Below, in pieces: positions 1 through 11,412 of a stretch of 64,000 nucleotides of DNA (position 1 is its first letter; each line of letters begins with the position of its first letter). The stretch is taken from NCBI RefSeq assembly GCF_921293095.1, contig NC_060249.1:80859907-80923906 (forward strand), written 5' to 3'. Under the pieces are notes generated by a model. The model was not told the origin of the DNA, did no database searches, and saw only the letters and a program-made list of their open reading frames with translations. The DNA is from Ischnura elegans. Taxonomy: Eukaryota; Arthropoda; Insecta; Odonata; Coenagrionidae. The position numbers were made by a program, and so were the translations under genes.

Positions 1-244
1 TTATAATTGCAATCGTTTTCCCAGAGGCGGTATTGGTGATTACAATTTTCCTTTGCAAGGATCATGAGGAGAAAATTTAAATTTAGCGTAATACTTGATA
101 TTCAGCAGGGTGATACGAGGCAATATTGTAAAGCTATAAATGTAAATCAGCTGCTAAAATAGTTTACCGCTAGGTAATACAAGACCGATATTTCATTTGA
201 CGCTTGGTTGACATATTACCATAGTGAAAAATTAAAATGTCTTA

Positions 245-478
245 CGGCCGTTTTACACAGGCCACGGAATCGCGCAGGTTAGAACAGCATTAATGTCTAA
301 AATGGTGTGAAATTTTGCAAATGCATGAACGAAATTAGAACAGGGGCTATTTTGCCATCTCACGTCCACGCATTCTTGCATGTGTTCTAGCAATTCACCG
401 CTTTACACGACGCAATTTTGACTGCGCCTTCGTACACACGTCAGATTGTGCAAGTACGTGCCCCGTGTAAAACGGCTT
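245..478. mobile_element. MITE, family A, copy 1 (234 bp)
   Basis: A short element with inverted ends. The left end reads GGCCGTTTTACACAGGCCAC and the right end, reverse-complemented, reads AGCCGTTTTACACGGGGCAC. It is flanked by TTA on both sides (242-244 and 479-481), which would fit a 3 bp target duplication as made by PIF/Harbinger elements. It has no coding capacity. A second copy lies at 30360-30590 in the opposite orientation: the left arm here continues into GGTTAGAACAG, which matches the right arm of copy 2. Superfamily assignment is inference. Confidence 0.7.
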
Positions 479-1098
479 TTACACTGCAGTACAGCAAACA
501 CCTAGATTAGGGTCATTAAGCATCCGAGAAAATTAACTACGCTGATTAATTTCCATTGTCCATTAATATGGACTTTAAAAAAATATACCAGCAACTACCA
601 ATACCATACTCTACCTCGGCACACCGGTGCGAGAGAAGTGCAGGTAATTATTGTGAATAGTGCAAAATTTTACCTTCTAAATGCGCTTAAAGGACCGACC
701 ACTCCGAAAATTGGATTTCCAGACTAAAATTCAATGAAATCGTATTTTTATAAATCCGCATTTTGTCAAGTATCCTGAAGGCGATGCTCGTCTAAGTACA
801 GGGAAATTGTTCATTAATCCTAAAATAAACCAGTGATTTTGACGAAAACTGATATCATGTTTCCAAGTAGGCTATTATGAATAGGCCAATATTATGAATC
901 TCCGCGGAAAAATGTTCAGCAAAATGGATAAACGCGGAAGGAACCCGGAAGAATCGCTGCCTGTCGTGATATCAGGTTCATTATTCCATAAGAGTCATGT
1001 TGAAAATGAAATTTAACCACGTCACAACACGTATTCGTTCAGTTGCTAGCAAATGAAGTAAATTTAATTGAAGTAAAATTACGTTAGTAATCCATTAA
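479..1098. other. unassigned AT-rich DNA
   Basis: I see no coding signal, RNA gene or repeat in this stretch. Confidence 0.5.
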
Positions 1099-1258
1099 GC
1101 CCTAAAACTAATGATCCACACGCCGCGGCGTCACCGTGACTAACGAAAGTCATCAGAATCAGCGAAGCCGGGGGGTGGCCCGCCATGAGGGTACTTACAT
1201 ATTTTTATTCGATTAGGGTGTAAATATTTTCGCGCGGAGACAAGATTATCAAACGAAT
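1099..1258 (+). repeat. direct repeat D, copy 1
   Basis: About 150 bp that recurs at 1630-1777 in the same orientation. Shared landmarks in order are CCCTAAAACTAATGA, CATC-GAATCAGCGAAGCCGG, ATTTTTATTCGATTAGGGTG and CGCGCGGAGACAAGAT. The unit begins with ACCCTAAAACTAAT-like sequence and later carries ATTAGGGT, so it also has short inverted motifs. It may be a duplicated segment or two insertions of one non-autonomous element. Confidence 0.75.
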
Positions 1259-1629
1259 AATTAATCAGAGTTGATAAGTAAACCCAATGATGCAACGGGA
1301 AAACACTGATTTTTGCAACTGATAGTAGAGCTCAGCGAACGCATGTATGCACGTGTGCAAGCCCACTGATTAAATTTTACTACGCAGCAATTTTTACCAC
1401 ACATACATTCATTCACGAGAAAGGAAAATATGGCCATCAGCATTTTATCGTTACACATTGCCTCGTTTTTACACGTACCTGGTCCAAGCGTTTTCCCAGT
1501 ACGCGACAACACCCTCTATCAGCATCCGCTTAACTCGAACGATAAATTACACCGATCCAAACAGCAAACTTTTTCAGCGACCTCCCACATATTTCCCCCA
1601 CCCGCAACCTATCCGCACAGCACTTCTGT

Positions 1630-1777
1630 AAACCCTAAAACTAATGACCCACACGCAGTCACCATGGCTAACGCAAGTCATCCGAATCAGCGAAGCCGGG
1701 TGGTCCGCAATGGGGGTACCTATTTTTATTCGATTAGGGTGTAAATATTTGCGCGCGGAGACAAGATCATCAAAGGC
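1630..1777 (+). repeat. direct repeat D, copy 2
   Basis: Second copy of the repeat at 1099-1258, offset by about 530 bp. A few short insertions and deletions separate the two, for example GCCGCGGCGTCACCGTGAC against GCAGTCACCATGGC. The reading frames that overlap it are not conserved between the copies, which argues against coding. Confidence 0.75.
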
Positions 1778-2404
1778 CCGTGGAGGTGGGGAGTGGAAGG
1801 AGAGCACTACACAAAGGACGTGATTAGTTGGCGGATAGCGTAGGAGTAGACCGATAAGGGGAGAGAAACGCGGGATGTATGGCCGCTCGTTCAACCCCAT
1901 TGCCGACTCTTGCGATGGCCGGTGGAACGCAGGAACAAACACACAGAAATTTGTCCCCTGACTAAGGGAAGGATTAGCAATTAACAAATAGAAAATGGAG
2001 GGTCAAAAGGAAACTATTCCCGGAGACAGAAAATAAATGCGAAACAGGTTTAGGTGGTTCAGTTTCACCTCCCCGCATACCTATTCCATTTCTAATAAAA
2101 GTATCGGAAAGCATATAAATAGAAGAACTTTTTACCGTAGCGCGTTAGGTATACTCACGCATATGGTATATTTATGTATTTACCGCATTCGTGCGCATAA
2201 ACAAGCATGCGTTTTATTCGATTCGTTTCTCAAAACATTTTTTCACGAAAACGGAATAGATTACTTCATCCAATTTCTTTCTGGAAAATCGAGGTAATAA
2301 TCGATAAAAGGTGAATCTAAAGAAAGATGTAATCATTACAGCAGCCTAATATTGAGCTCTTTCTTATTATTCAATGCGTTCAAACCACCGTGCCTTTCTC
2401 ATAA
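1778..2404. other. unassigned DNA
   Basis: No recognisable feature. A stop-poor stretch on the minus strand (1574-1987) spans repeat D and has no recognisable motif. Confidence 0.5.
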
Positions 2405-3680
2405 TGCCTAACATCGGCGCAACAACGGTAGAACGATGAACTTTAAGAATTTGCATAAAATCCTGCCGAAGCTCCATAGGGTCTTGTCATATAACTTTTC
2501 ACACCTTGTTTATTCGACTACAACAGTGAATCTTTAAACATTGTTTAAACGTAAGGGTTTAGCTTCTACGGTAGGAAGAGTGAAGAAGAACACGCGAAAA
2601 ACTGCGAGAACGGCGATACTGTCGTGTTCTTCATCTCGTCACGGGCTAAATAGTTGAGTGATACATTTCATTGTATTTTTTTTATAGAGAGAATAACATC
2701 TTAGCATTACATAGCTTTTTAAAATTAAATTTGACCCATTCTTTTACTTTTTAAATGACCGAAAGGTAGATTTCGATTTCCGAAGTCTAGAAAAGCACAT
2801 GAATATCGAAGTTACGTTTGCAATATTAAAAAAAAATATTTCCAAACTTTTCAGGTAAGGAACTGTTTATATTGTTTTTCTTACTTAAAGTAAACCACAA
2901 AAACTAAAATTGAGCCGCGGAATTGGCGATTTTTGTTTTTGTGGTAGTGTTGGTATATTAGAAGCTTAGGTAGACAAAAAAGTCATAAGTAGGAGTAAAT
3001 AATGCTATTTATTTAATTGTTTAATATTATTTTGAAGTTATAAGCATATATTTCCATTTTTTCTCAAGAAGTAAGAAAAATGATAGCCTTAGATTAGATT
3101 ACAACTGCAGAGGACCCTTCATTGGAATAATAGATTCCAATATTCCCATATACTAACTCACTACCAAAATGGGGGTTTTAGTTTTTGCGGAATATTTTAA
3201 GTAAGAGGAACAATATAAACAGTTCCAGGCATGAAAATTTTGGAAATATTATTTTAATATTACAAACGTAACTTCGATATTCATGTACTTTTCTACACCT
3301 CGAAAATTGAAATCTACCTTTCGGCCATTTAAAAAGAACAGAATGGGTCAAATTCAATTTTAAGAAGCTACTTGTAATGCTTACATATCGTTCTCTCTAT
3401 AAAAAAATATAATGAAATGTATCAATCAAATATTTAACCCATGACGAGATGAAGAACACTACAGTATCGCCATTCTCGTAGTTTTTTCGCGTGATCTTCT
3501 TCACTCTTCCTACCGTAGAAGCTAAACGCTTACGTTTAAACAATGTTTAATGATTTATTGTTGTAATCGAATAAACAATGAGTAAAACGATATTTGACAC
3601 GACCTTATAGAGCAGCGACAGGATTTCATACAAATGCTTAAATTTCAGCGTTTTAGCTTTTTTTGCGGTGATAGTAGGTA
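2405..3680. mobile_element. large foldback (arms ~570 bp, short spacer)
   Basis: The left arm (about 2405-2975) and right arm (about 3110-3680) are reverse complements with scattered mismatches and small indels. Shared blocks include TTGTTTAAACGTAAG, CTTCTACGGTAGGAAGAGTG, TTCTTCATCTCGTCA, CGAAAGGTAGATTTC, ATCGAAGTTACGTTTG and GGAACTGTTTATATTG. The central spacer of about 130 bp is AT-rich and non-coding. There is no open frame of note in either arm, so this is a non-autonomous foldback element or an inverted duplication. I could not fix a target-site duplication because the outer ends are eroded. Confidence 0.85.
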
Positions 3681-4424
3681 GTATCCTTTTGTAATTGTGA
3701 AGAACAATTGGAATCAATCGCACTCGATTGTTGGCTTGGATTGGAGCACGTAGAAAACACCTTAAAAAAAGCGCTTTAATTATTAGGCTATCACTATACC
3801 CTTAAGTCAAATCAGCAGAACATAAAAATTACTATTTAATATTGAGCTAGCTATCATGTAGCAATCATCATCTAAAACTGTCATTCCTTGCCATAGCGGT
3901 GATACGATGAAACCATGTCTCCTTGACATTGAATGCAATATTGTGAATTGAATTTAGATCAGAAAATAAGATCGGTCAAAAATAAACACATGAAGCGAAC
4001 ATTAAATAACATCTACACATGGAATGAATAAGCTACTATTGATTTTGCTAAGAACAACAGTTGCACTTACAATTAGACATAAACAATAATTCGTGGTTTA
4101 AGGGGTATCATAAGATTTATAAAAAATTCATTTGGATATGTATCGAATGGTCAAATATTTATCACTTTCGACTTCCCATCTGAAATAATTACGAAACAGA
4201 ATTAAAGTTGATCACAGATTCATTTACCGAACATCAACGCCATATTAAGTGCTATTTTTCCTTCTACGCATGGCGAAAGAGTGAGGAATATGAGATAAGA
4301 ACAGAGCAGCCGAGTGGAGAAGCTGCTAGTGGAGGTGGGGTGGAAGATGATTGTGGGAGAAGGCTGAGTTTTGAGACAGCCTCGGTGGGGGAGGATAAGT
4401 GATGGAGGAAGAGATGGGCAGAGC
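3681..4424. other. unassigned AT-rich DNA
   Basis: Nothing recognised up to the start of the purine-rich and GC-rich patch near 4300. Confidence 0.5.
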
Positions 4425-4560
4425 ACAGGTGTAGGCAAGGCGAGTGGTCAAGCATCCCTCATTCCGATGCGGCCAACGTCCAGCGCGCCTCACACCGGAC
4501 TAAGTAAGCCGGCGTGGCCGGCGGTTCGACTCCACGCCAGAAAAGCTCCACATTGACTAA
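4425..4560 (+). mobile_element. possible tRNA-like SINE head
   Basis: An A-box-like AGGCGAGTGGTCAAG-type sequence near 4438 is followed by a possible anticodon-like hairpin (GCATC...GATGC). A B-box-like GGTTCGACTCC (near 4525) sits inside a hairpin GGCGTGG...CCACGCC. The spacing resembles a class II tRNA with a long insert, but the acceptor stem is not evident, so this is more likely a tRNA-derived SINE than a tRNA gene. It could also be chance in GC-rich DNA. Confidence 0.35.
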
Positions 4561-4870
4561 TGACCGTGGACGTTATTTAAAACGGCAGTCTCGGAGTGAG
4601 ATGGCTTCGTGGACCGGAGGAAGGTGGAGCAGTGAAAGAGAAAGGAGAGGGAGAAGGCCTCTTTCTGAAAAACTCCTCCGCGCTCCGTGCCGACCTGTTG
4701 CCGGGGAGACCAAGCGTCCACGAGCCGTCATTTGGGATAAAAACGAGTGGCCGTATCGGCGAGCTTCATCGCTGTCTCCTCTCATGCCACGCCGGCGTTC
4801 CGTAAGTGGGCAGGGCTCGTGGAATCTCGGGGTGCGGCTGAGGCGGCCCAAATCGCCGGCGAAAAAATTA
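4440..4870. other. GC- and CpG-rich patch
   Basis: Markedly richer in G+C and CpG than its surroundings. It is open in several frames on both strands (up to about 149 codons on the minus strand), as expected from composition. No protein motif is recognisable in any frame. It could be a promoter-proximal region or exon of an unseen gene, or a repeat. Confidence 0.35.
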
Positions 4871-5156
4871 TGAAAGGCGGAATCCGAGGAGCGGCAAAAA
4901 ACTCTTTTAAACATATTAAACTCACAGTTAAAACATATTTTTATGGGAATATGCCTCATCCACATTAAAATTACGGTAAAAATCAAAGAAAAGCCAACGA
5001 AATCTGCGACAAAGTAAATCATTTCTAGAATGTAAAACTTGGCCGATTCCTCATTTTATTGCAAAGAGGCCGAAACATATTTTAATTCTTTATGTCTCAA
5101 TGAAGAACGATGGAACTTCAAATGTAGTATGATTAAAGAAAAACTTGATAAGATAC

Positions 5157-5227
5157 CACCCATTATTGCGTTAATAAACGGAACTAATTTTCGGAAATTA
5201 GTTCCGTTTATTCTGCAATAATGGGAG
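5157..5227. repeat. near-perfect hairpin, arms ~32 bp
   Basis: Arms beginning CCCATTATTGC and ending GCAATAATGGG enclose AATAAACGGAACTAATTT and its complement, with a loop of only about 3 bases (CGG). It is a small foldback MITE or a palindromic insertion, with no coding content. Confidence 0.85.
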
Positions 5228-8200
5228 GAACGTAATAACGTTTAACTTTGATCGTGGAGAGCAAAAACAATTCCCACAAATCAACCCCAAATAAAGTTCT
5301 TCGCAAACCATATGATGAAAAAAACATAATTTTATTTGTCTATACTTCATATTGAATAGATAAAGGATACGACCACTCAATAATGCGTGAAGAAAACGAA
5401 ATTCACGACGAACTAAAGCCACAACCCTGAATAAACGGAAGATGCCACTCATATAATAGAATCTATAGATTAAATTATGATCATATTTCATAAAATATTT
5501 ATGATTTTACCCGCAATTACAAAGCCAGAGAAGCCCCTCATCAATGGGATCAATTCTCAGTTTCCACTACTTATGATTTTGGTCGCTATTTGGAGTCATT
5601 CCGTCGTCTTGGTTTGCTTTAGTAGTCGTGATTTCTTCAGTTGATCCACGGAGCAAACTAATCATAAACAGATTTATATGATCTCAAGGTAGCCATACAA
5701 TTGCCTCTTTTCAAGAGAAATTTTAACATGCACTCGCACGCAACCATGTCTCTCACTTCAATAGAAAATCAAATCATATCAAAACACCACTCGTCATCGT
5801 TATATTGTTGATTCAAATAAACCGAAAATAACTTAGCTTTTATCTCTGAGCCTATCGTGCCAGCATCACTTCGCGTCAAATGTTATTATCCTACGAGCGA
5901 TTAGCGCAATGCATCTGTGAAACTTTGAGCTTCTCAATAGATCATAAATTACACTCACCTGAGCTACCGAGCTGTTTCCATTATACTTGATCAGTCATAA
6001 TTTAGGTCCAACCAATTCCGATAGTGTACAGGCATAATTAGGCGTAAGAGGCTTTCACACCCGGCAATAGTAGGAGTCCTAAAGAGCAGAGGAGATCTCA
6101 CGGATGGCTGAAAGTGAAAAATATCGAGTATTTGAAAAGAAACCAACACACACAAATAAACTTTGAGTGATATGAAAACCCTTGAGAATAAAATAGATAT
6201 GCAAGTGCATTTTCTCAACTAATAAGTTGTGCTAACAGAGAATAATGCCTTATTTTTTACGAAACATTCTAGGACTAAAATCTAACTTATTACAATCAAG
6301 AATATGCAAGGATATGCTTTTAAATGAAATCCAAACACCCTACGAAGTTGAGAGTTTGGCTATAAAATGCATGAGCAAAAATTGTTTGATCGTTTGAGTA
6401 AAAACTATCCTGTTTCACTATGGATATGATAGGCAAAATGTATAATCCTGTAATATATAACCGAGGAAAGATACTGAGACATTCCAATAAATTCATAGAA
6501 CACAATAGCCGCCAGCAATAATTAGGCTAATGGACCCAAACCATAAATATAAAAAGAAATGGAGTTAATAAAATAGCTCAGACCTCAAGAAAACAAGGAA
6601 AAGAAGTTAAAATGCAAATTTTATGGCAAGTAGGAAAGTTAACGAACAGGTTGGAGATAATAAACGCATGGACATGGAGTTATAAAGTGGGATATAAACA
6701 TCCCAACCTAATTTGCTGGTTGAAATTAAACTTGCTTATAAATTTACTTTTATGCTTGGCGAAAAACTCGCCATTGAGAGCAATATGGCCACATATGTCA
6801 CTCCAACGGGCCCCCTTACTTGGTTACTTCTCTCTCAAAGGCCTCTCTTTCAAAAGAGACTTTTCCTTATTCAAGTTCAGCAGGAAAGATAAATGATTAT
6901 CGTCGCAACCTTGTTAGGTCTACATTCTCTTTACGAGGAATATTCTTAAGCGAACATAGACACAAAAAATATTCTCCAGTTAATTGAATTTCAGCAAGAT
7001 ATGCTGTAAGTAGCCTAATTTCCATTGACATCTCGTTAAATACAGAACCGCATATGGACGTTAAGGTAACGCAGGGCGGAGTCAGTTGAATGCGAGTGGA
7101 AATGAAGACGCGATCAATCGGACGGGGATTGAGTTGATGCTAATGCTTGAGCATTGGCTTGGAACGAGTTCGAATTTTGGAAATATTTGTCTATTGCAAA
7201 GGCTTTTTGAGTAGTATTCACGATTCCTACTTGAAAGAAGTACAAAATGCACTTCAAGTACATCCATAACCATGGTTACTAGTGATAAACCGTAGCTACT
7301 GTTTATAATCAGATAAAAATGTGAAATTACTTTCCGAAGTTCAGTAAAATTTTCTTAAATTTAGTCATTATAGGGATTGCAATTACCGAAAATTTTAACG
7401 TCTGAGCGAATGAAGAAATTTCAACCCGGAAAACTTCCTGAATTCAAAATATTTCGCAGGATTTCAGAATGATTTTTAATCGATTGATACGCTTCAGCGT
7501 TTAGATTAGGATTTATTACATAAAAAACTTGCCTTCTTAAATAAAAATAAAAAAGGATCACCAAGTTCTCCGAATTAAAATTCCTTCACATTTCCGTCAA
7601 AACTTTTCGACTTATAATCCATTTATAACTAGCACAAAAGGCCCGGCAGCTGTGTCAAGTGGAGAAGGCAGAGGAAAACAACGTTGAAAGCGGAAACTAA
7701 TTTCCGTACTTTGGATTATTAGGATTCACTTGTTTACGACATGATTTTTATACTATCGTCCCAACGATTGCATTTTCTCAATACTTTATTTTAGTATTCC
7801 TCTTAATTAGTATCTACTCCTCTTAGTTCCTTCTTTTCCATTTCTTTGCCGTAATTTTCCGTATTACTTCTTTGAGTGGTATATAAATTGCAACGAACTA
7901 TAAATGACTCTGAAATACAGGTTATCCATGATGAAAAACCGAAATGAAATGGCAATTTCAGGTAATAAATGAAATATCTTTTCCTCAAATTTTTCGTTCG
8001 GTGTGTTTCATTCCACCCTGAAGAGACCTATATAACCAATTATTGTCATAAATATCAGCATGTACAGCCGAAATTAGGTATCTTAAGGTTGAATAAACAT
8101 TATTAATACAAAATGTATCATCAAAGTTTGCTAGAATTCAATATTCTTTAATAAAAAACCTCAGAATTTTCCATAGCTTATTTCAAATTCAGCTGGGCAA

Positions 8201-9774
8201 AAATAACGGTGGATACCCAGCTTCTCTTGACCCTAACTTATACCCGCAATCCTTCCCTCACACAGTTACTCCGGGGAATTTGATTTTAAAAATGTCCTCA
8301 ATTAGCAGGCACCAAGTATGATGCCAAATCAGATAATAAACCGCTCCCTGAAACTTACCACCAATACATGATGGGCAAAATGCTATGAAATTTTGTACGC
8401 GGGCATGGTGAATCAGGATTTTTGTAAGGATTGCACGTAATCAGCTTCAGGAGTATGGTCTCCGGCCATTTACCCCAAATTAAACAGAAAATATGCCATT
8501 GAATCCCAACAGTTAAGAAGAGGAAATATACAAATCATTATTATGCCTCTGATATTAAAATTTAGGGAGCATGAAAAAAATAAGAAAATGCGAGGTCATA
8601 TCACAATACTAATCTCATGATGCAAATATCATTAGCAAAAAATGAGTAATTTCGTTACTTTCCTTGAAATATGGTAAGAGCCCAGGTTTCTTTACGATAC
8701 AAATTAAACCATTATAATATCTTGAAAGAAGATAAAAGATAATGTAACCATGTTAGGATCCAGAATCAGATAAGGAAGGACAAAAACTGAAACATTGAAC
8801 AAGAATATATTCGTTGCATAGGGAAATCTCAGAAGTTCACTAAGCTGAAGCTATTCATTTGGTTCGTCGAGAATAGAATTACAAGAGCCCCAGCATCAAA
8901 CAGGCAAAACGGCACGAATAGCCTGAAAGGAATGTGGATAATAAGGAATGGAGTAAGATGAAAATAGAGGACGAGAGAAAAGGATAGAAGGGAAGGGAAA
9001 CGCCGATTAAGTCGACAACTGCCCCCCCCCCCCCCCCCCATGACCACGCCTCGCCTCTCTCCGTCTTATAATATTGTCTCCTTCAAATCATTGCCTGCGC
9101 TTCCCCAATCCTGTCCGCAAGAATTATCTCGCTGTTATCAAGCTCTGGAGAGTCTGCTCGCAAATATTCAAACCATTCGAGGTGCTACTAAGGAGAGAGA
9201 ATGTGTCACCGATCGTGGAAAATGTATAGTACATGAATGAATATATATGTATTGAGATAACGGACATGGAGCGAAGGGATAGAATTTCATATGAAGTGCC
9301 CCTCGACCACGCCATCTCATAACTTTTGTCCGACGCTTTTTTTTTGCGTGAGTACGCCCGCGTCGAAGTTTCGAGGCCATCAACCGTATTTCAAGAACGA
9401 ACACACTGTAACAAATGGTGTGGGGATAAAAAAAATCATAATAAAATAAACATGCAGTCACTACACGTATATTTGGAGTCAATTTCGTACTATAAGAGAT
9501 AAAATAAACAAGGAATGAATTACAGTAAGCAGAGGCTGTCACTGACCGTCGAAATGTCCATGCTTGCTCAGAGAAAAATACACAGAAAGTCTGCCCAGCC
9601 GCCATCAAGAGCTGGCATGGAAATTTGGGTGTGGAGTTTTTGAAGCTCCGCGACTACAAATAACATCAAGAGTTGCCAATGAAATGTGTGGCCATCAGTT
9701 TTTTGGAAAAGTTGAGAATGTACTTCCATTTACCATCCATTATTAGTGTTTCAGTACTTCGACTACAGCATTTG
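5228..9774. other. 4.5 kb without recognised genes
   Basis: AT-rich DNA with only short, uninformative open frames. The single obvious landmark is a C18 run at 9022-9039. The open frames around 9040-9746 on both strands have no recognisable motif. Confidence 0.5.
9022..9039 (+). repeat. poly-C tract (C18)
   Basis: An uninterrupted run of 18 C between GTCGACAACTG and ATGACCACG. Long C homopolymers are unusual in AT-rich animal DNA. The exact length may be affected by sequencing or assembly. Confidence 0.95.
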
Positions 9775-10003
9775 ATGATATTTAATGCTGCAGTTAGAAA
9801 TTAGCATTAAATTACGCATGGTTTGCCCTTGCTTACATATTAATTAATTTCTTAAATGTTCCTAGAAGAGTGAAAAGCCCCCTATTATGCGGTTTCAGTA
9901 TTGCGGCCACAGAATTTAATATAAATTAATGTTGCAGTTAAAACTAGTATTAAATTACATATGGTTTGCTATTAATTACATAATCAATAACTTGAATGTG
10001 TTA
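9775..10003 (+). repeat. local direct duplication (~85 bp units)
   Basis: Two diverged units at about 9775-9860 and 9912-10003 share AATGCTGCAGTTA-like, AGTATTAAATTAC-like and CATATGGTTTGC-like blocks in the same order. The ~50 bp between them mentions no known motif. Non-coding. Confidence 0.6.
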
Positions 10004-11280
10004 TATTTGTTGTAACTGTTTCGTAAAGATAAAATGTGACGGAAAACAATGTCTAGTAATACGTTCGATCTGAAATTGCAATGAAGCAATGAGGAAAAAA
10101 ACAGATATTGGCATATAATAAGGTTTTAGGAAGTGAAACACTTACTAATCACCGGAAATGGTTGATGACAGGGCTGATAGATTTAATGAGCTCCCTGCGG
10201 GATTTACAGTGATTTCCAGATGAAAAACATTTTACTATGCCATTCCCCACATTTTACAATGAAAACCTACCAATGGAGAAATATATCATGAAAGTCTTCA
10301 TCTGGCACTAAAAAGAACACTAAAAAATAGGAACAACTACTGAAACATTGAAAAGTTTCAAATTTACCACTGAAGTGTTGATACGTGTCACCAGTACTAT
10401 GGCTACCACCCAATTTTAATAAAAGTTAAATAAGATGAAACTAAAACTTTTTATCTTGCAAGCCGAATATTATTTCCTTTCTATCGACCAGGTATTCGTT
10501 AGAAAGCAAAGTCACTCCTTAGCACATGGCGACTTACAAATTGTAGGTTACCATACATTATTGAGCCTCTCAGGCACGCAGTAAAATCGTATTGAGGCGA
10601 TGTTCTATAAAAGAATTCCAATGCATAAAAAAATGCATTAAATTATTTGGCAACCGTAATAATGCTGCGTTAACATTACAACCAAGATATAAAACCTTAC
10701 AAAAGGACCTATAGAAAATAATATAACTAAGTGCTCTTCAATTGTTGTTACTTCACCATCTCTATTACCACCACTTCACATAGCGTCAAGGCGATTCAGA
10801 AAGATCAATTAAGGCAACGCGGTTGAAGCTCGTCTTTCATCTCTATCAATAACCACTGAGAACACATAGTTTAATCAAGAAAAATTTCAAACCCTTTCTG
10901 CTCATTTTTCCTTATTAAAGAAAAAAGTTCATGATGCGGTTGAATGATTTTCACCTCTACATTATCACCTATCAAGCAATATTCGGTCTTCAGCCATATT
11001 ATGTCTAACAAAAGATGCACAAGTTTTTGTGGTGTCTTTGTACTACGGAAGCCTAGCGGGGTCAAAAGCAAGTTTGGGAATGACTGTAATATAGGTTATC
11101 ATGGAATAAATGTGGGTAACCCGGAAGAAACTCAGAATGTACCATATGGATGAATTATTATAGCTGCATTGACTTAGGGAAGTACAATGTGCAATATATT
11201 TTTTCCTTGACTGAATAAAATTGAACATGAGCAACACGTAAAGAGTAATAGTTTACTTTCTCATAATTTAACGGATTGGA
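10004..11280. other. unassigned AT-rich DNA
   Basis: No feature recognised. Confidence 0.5.
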
Positions 11281-11412
11281 ACATGTTACAAATGCTGAAA
11301 GAAATCTGTCCGAGTTATTTAGCGTTTTTATAATAGTTTTTAGTTTTATGATACTGAAAGAAATCTGACCGTATTTATTAACATGTTACGAATACGGAAA
11401 GAAACCTGTCCC
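11281..11412 (+). repeat. short triple repeat
   Basis: The block ACATGTTACAAATGCTGAAA-GAAATCTGTCC near 11281 recurs in shortened form near 11350 (ATACTGAAAGAAATCTGACC) and almost complete near 11382 (ACATGTTACGAATACGGAAA). This is a local degenerate tandem repeat. Confidence 0.6.

Noticed and set aside
1574..1987. 137-codon open frame on the minus strand
   Set aside because: It spans part of a duplicated non-coding repeat, and the frame is not kept in the other copy. No domain is recognisable.
4573..5022. 149-codon minus-strand frame and overlapping plus-strand frames
   Set aside because: They lie in a GC-rich patch where stops are rare. Four frames are open at once and none has a known motif.
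9168..9608. 146-codon minus-strand frame
   Set aside because: Composition is random-looking (poly-Lys/Arg stretch, aromatic-rich), and no motif or homologous copy was seen.
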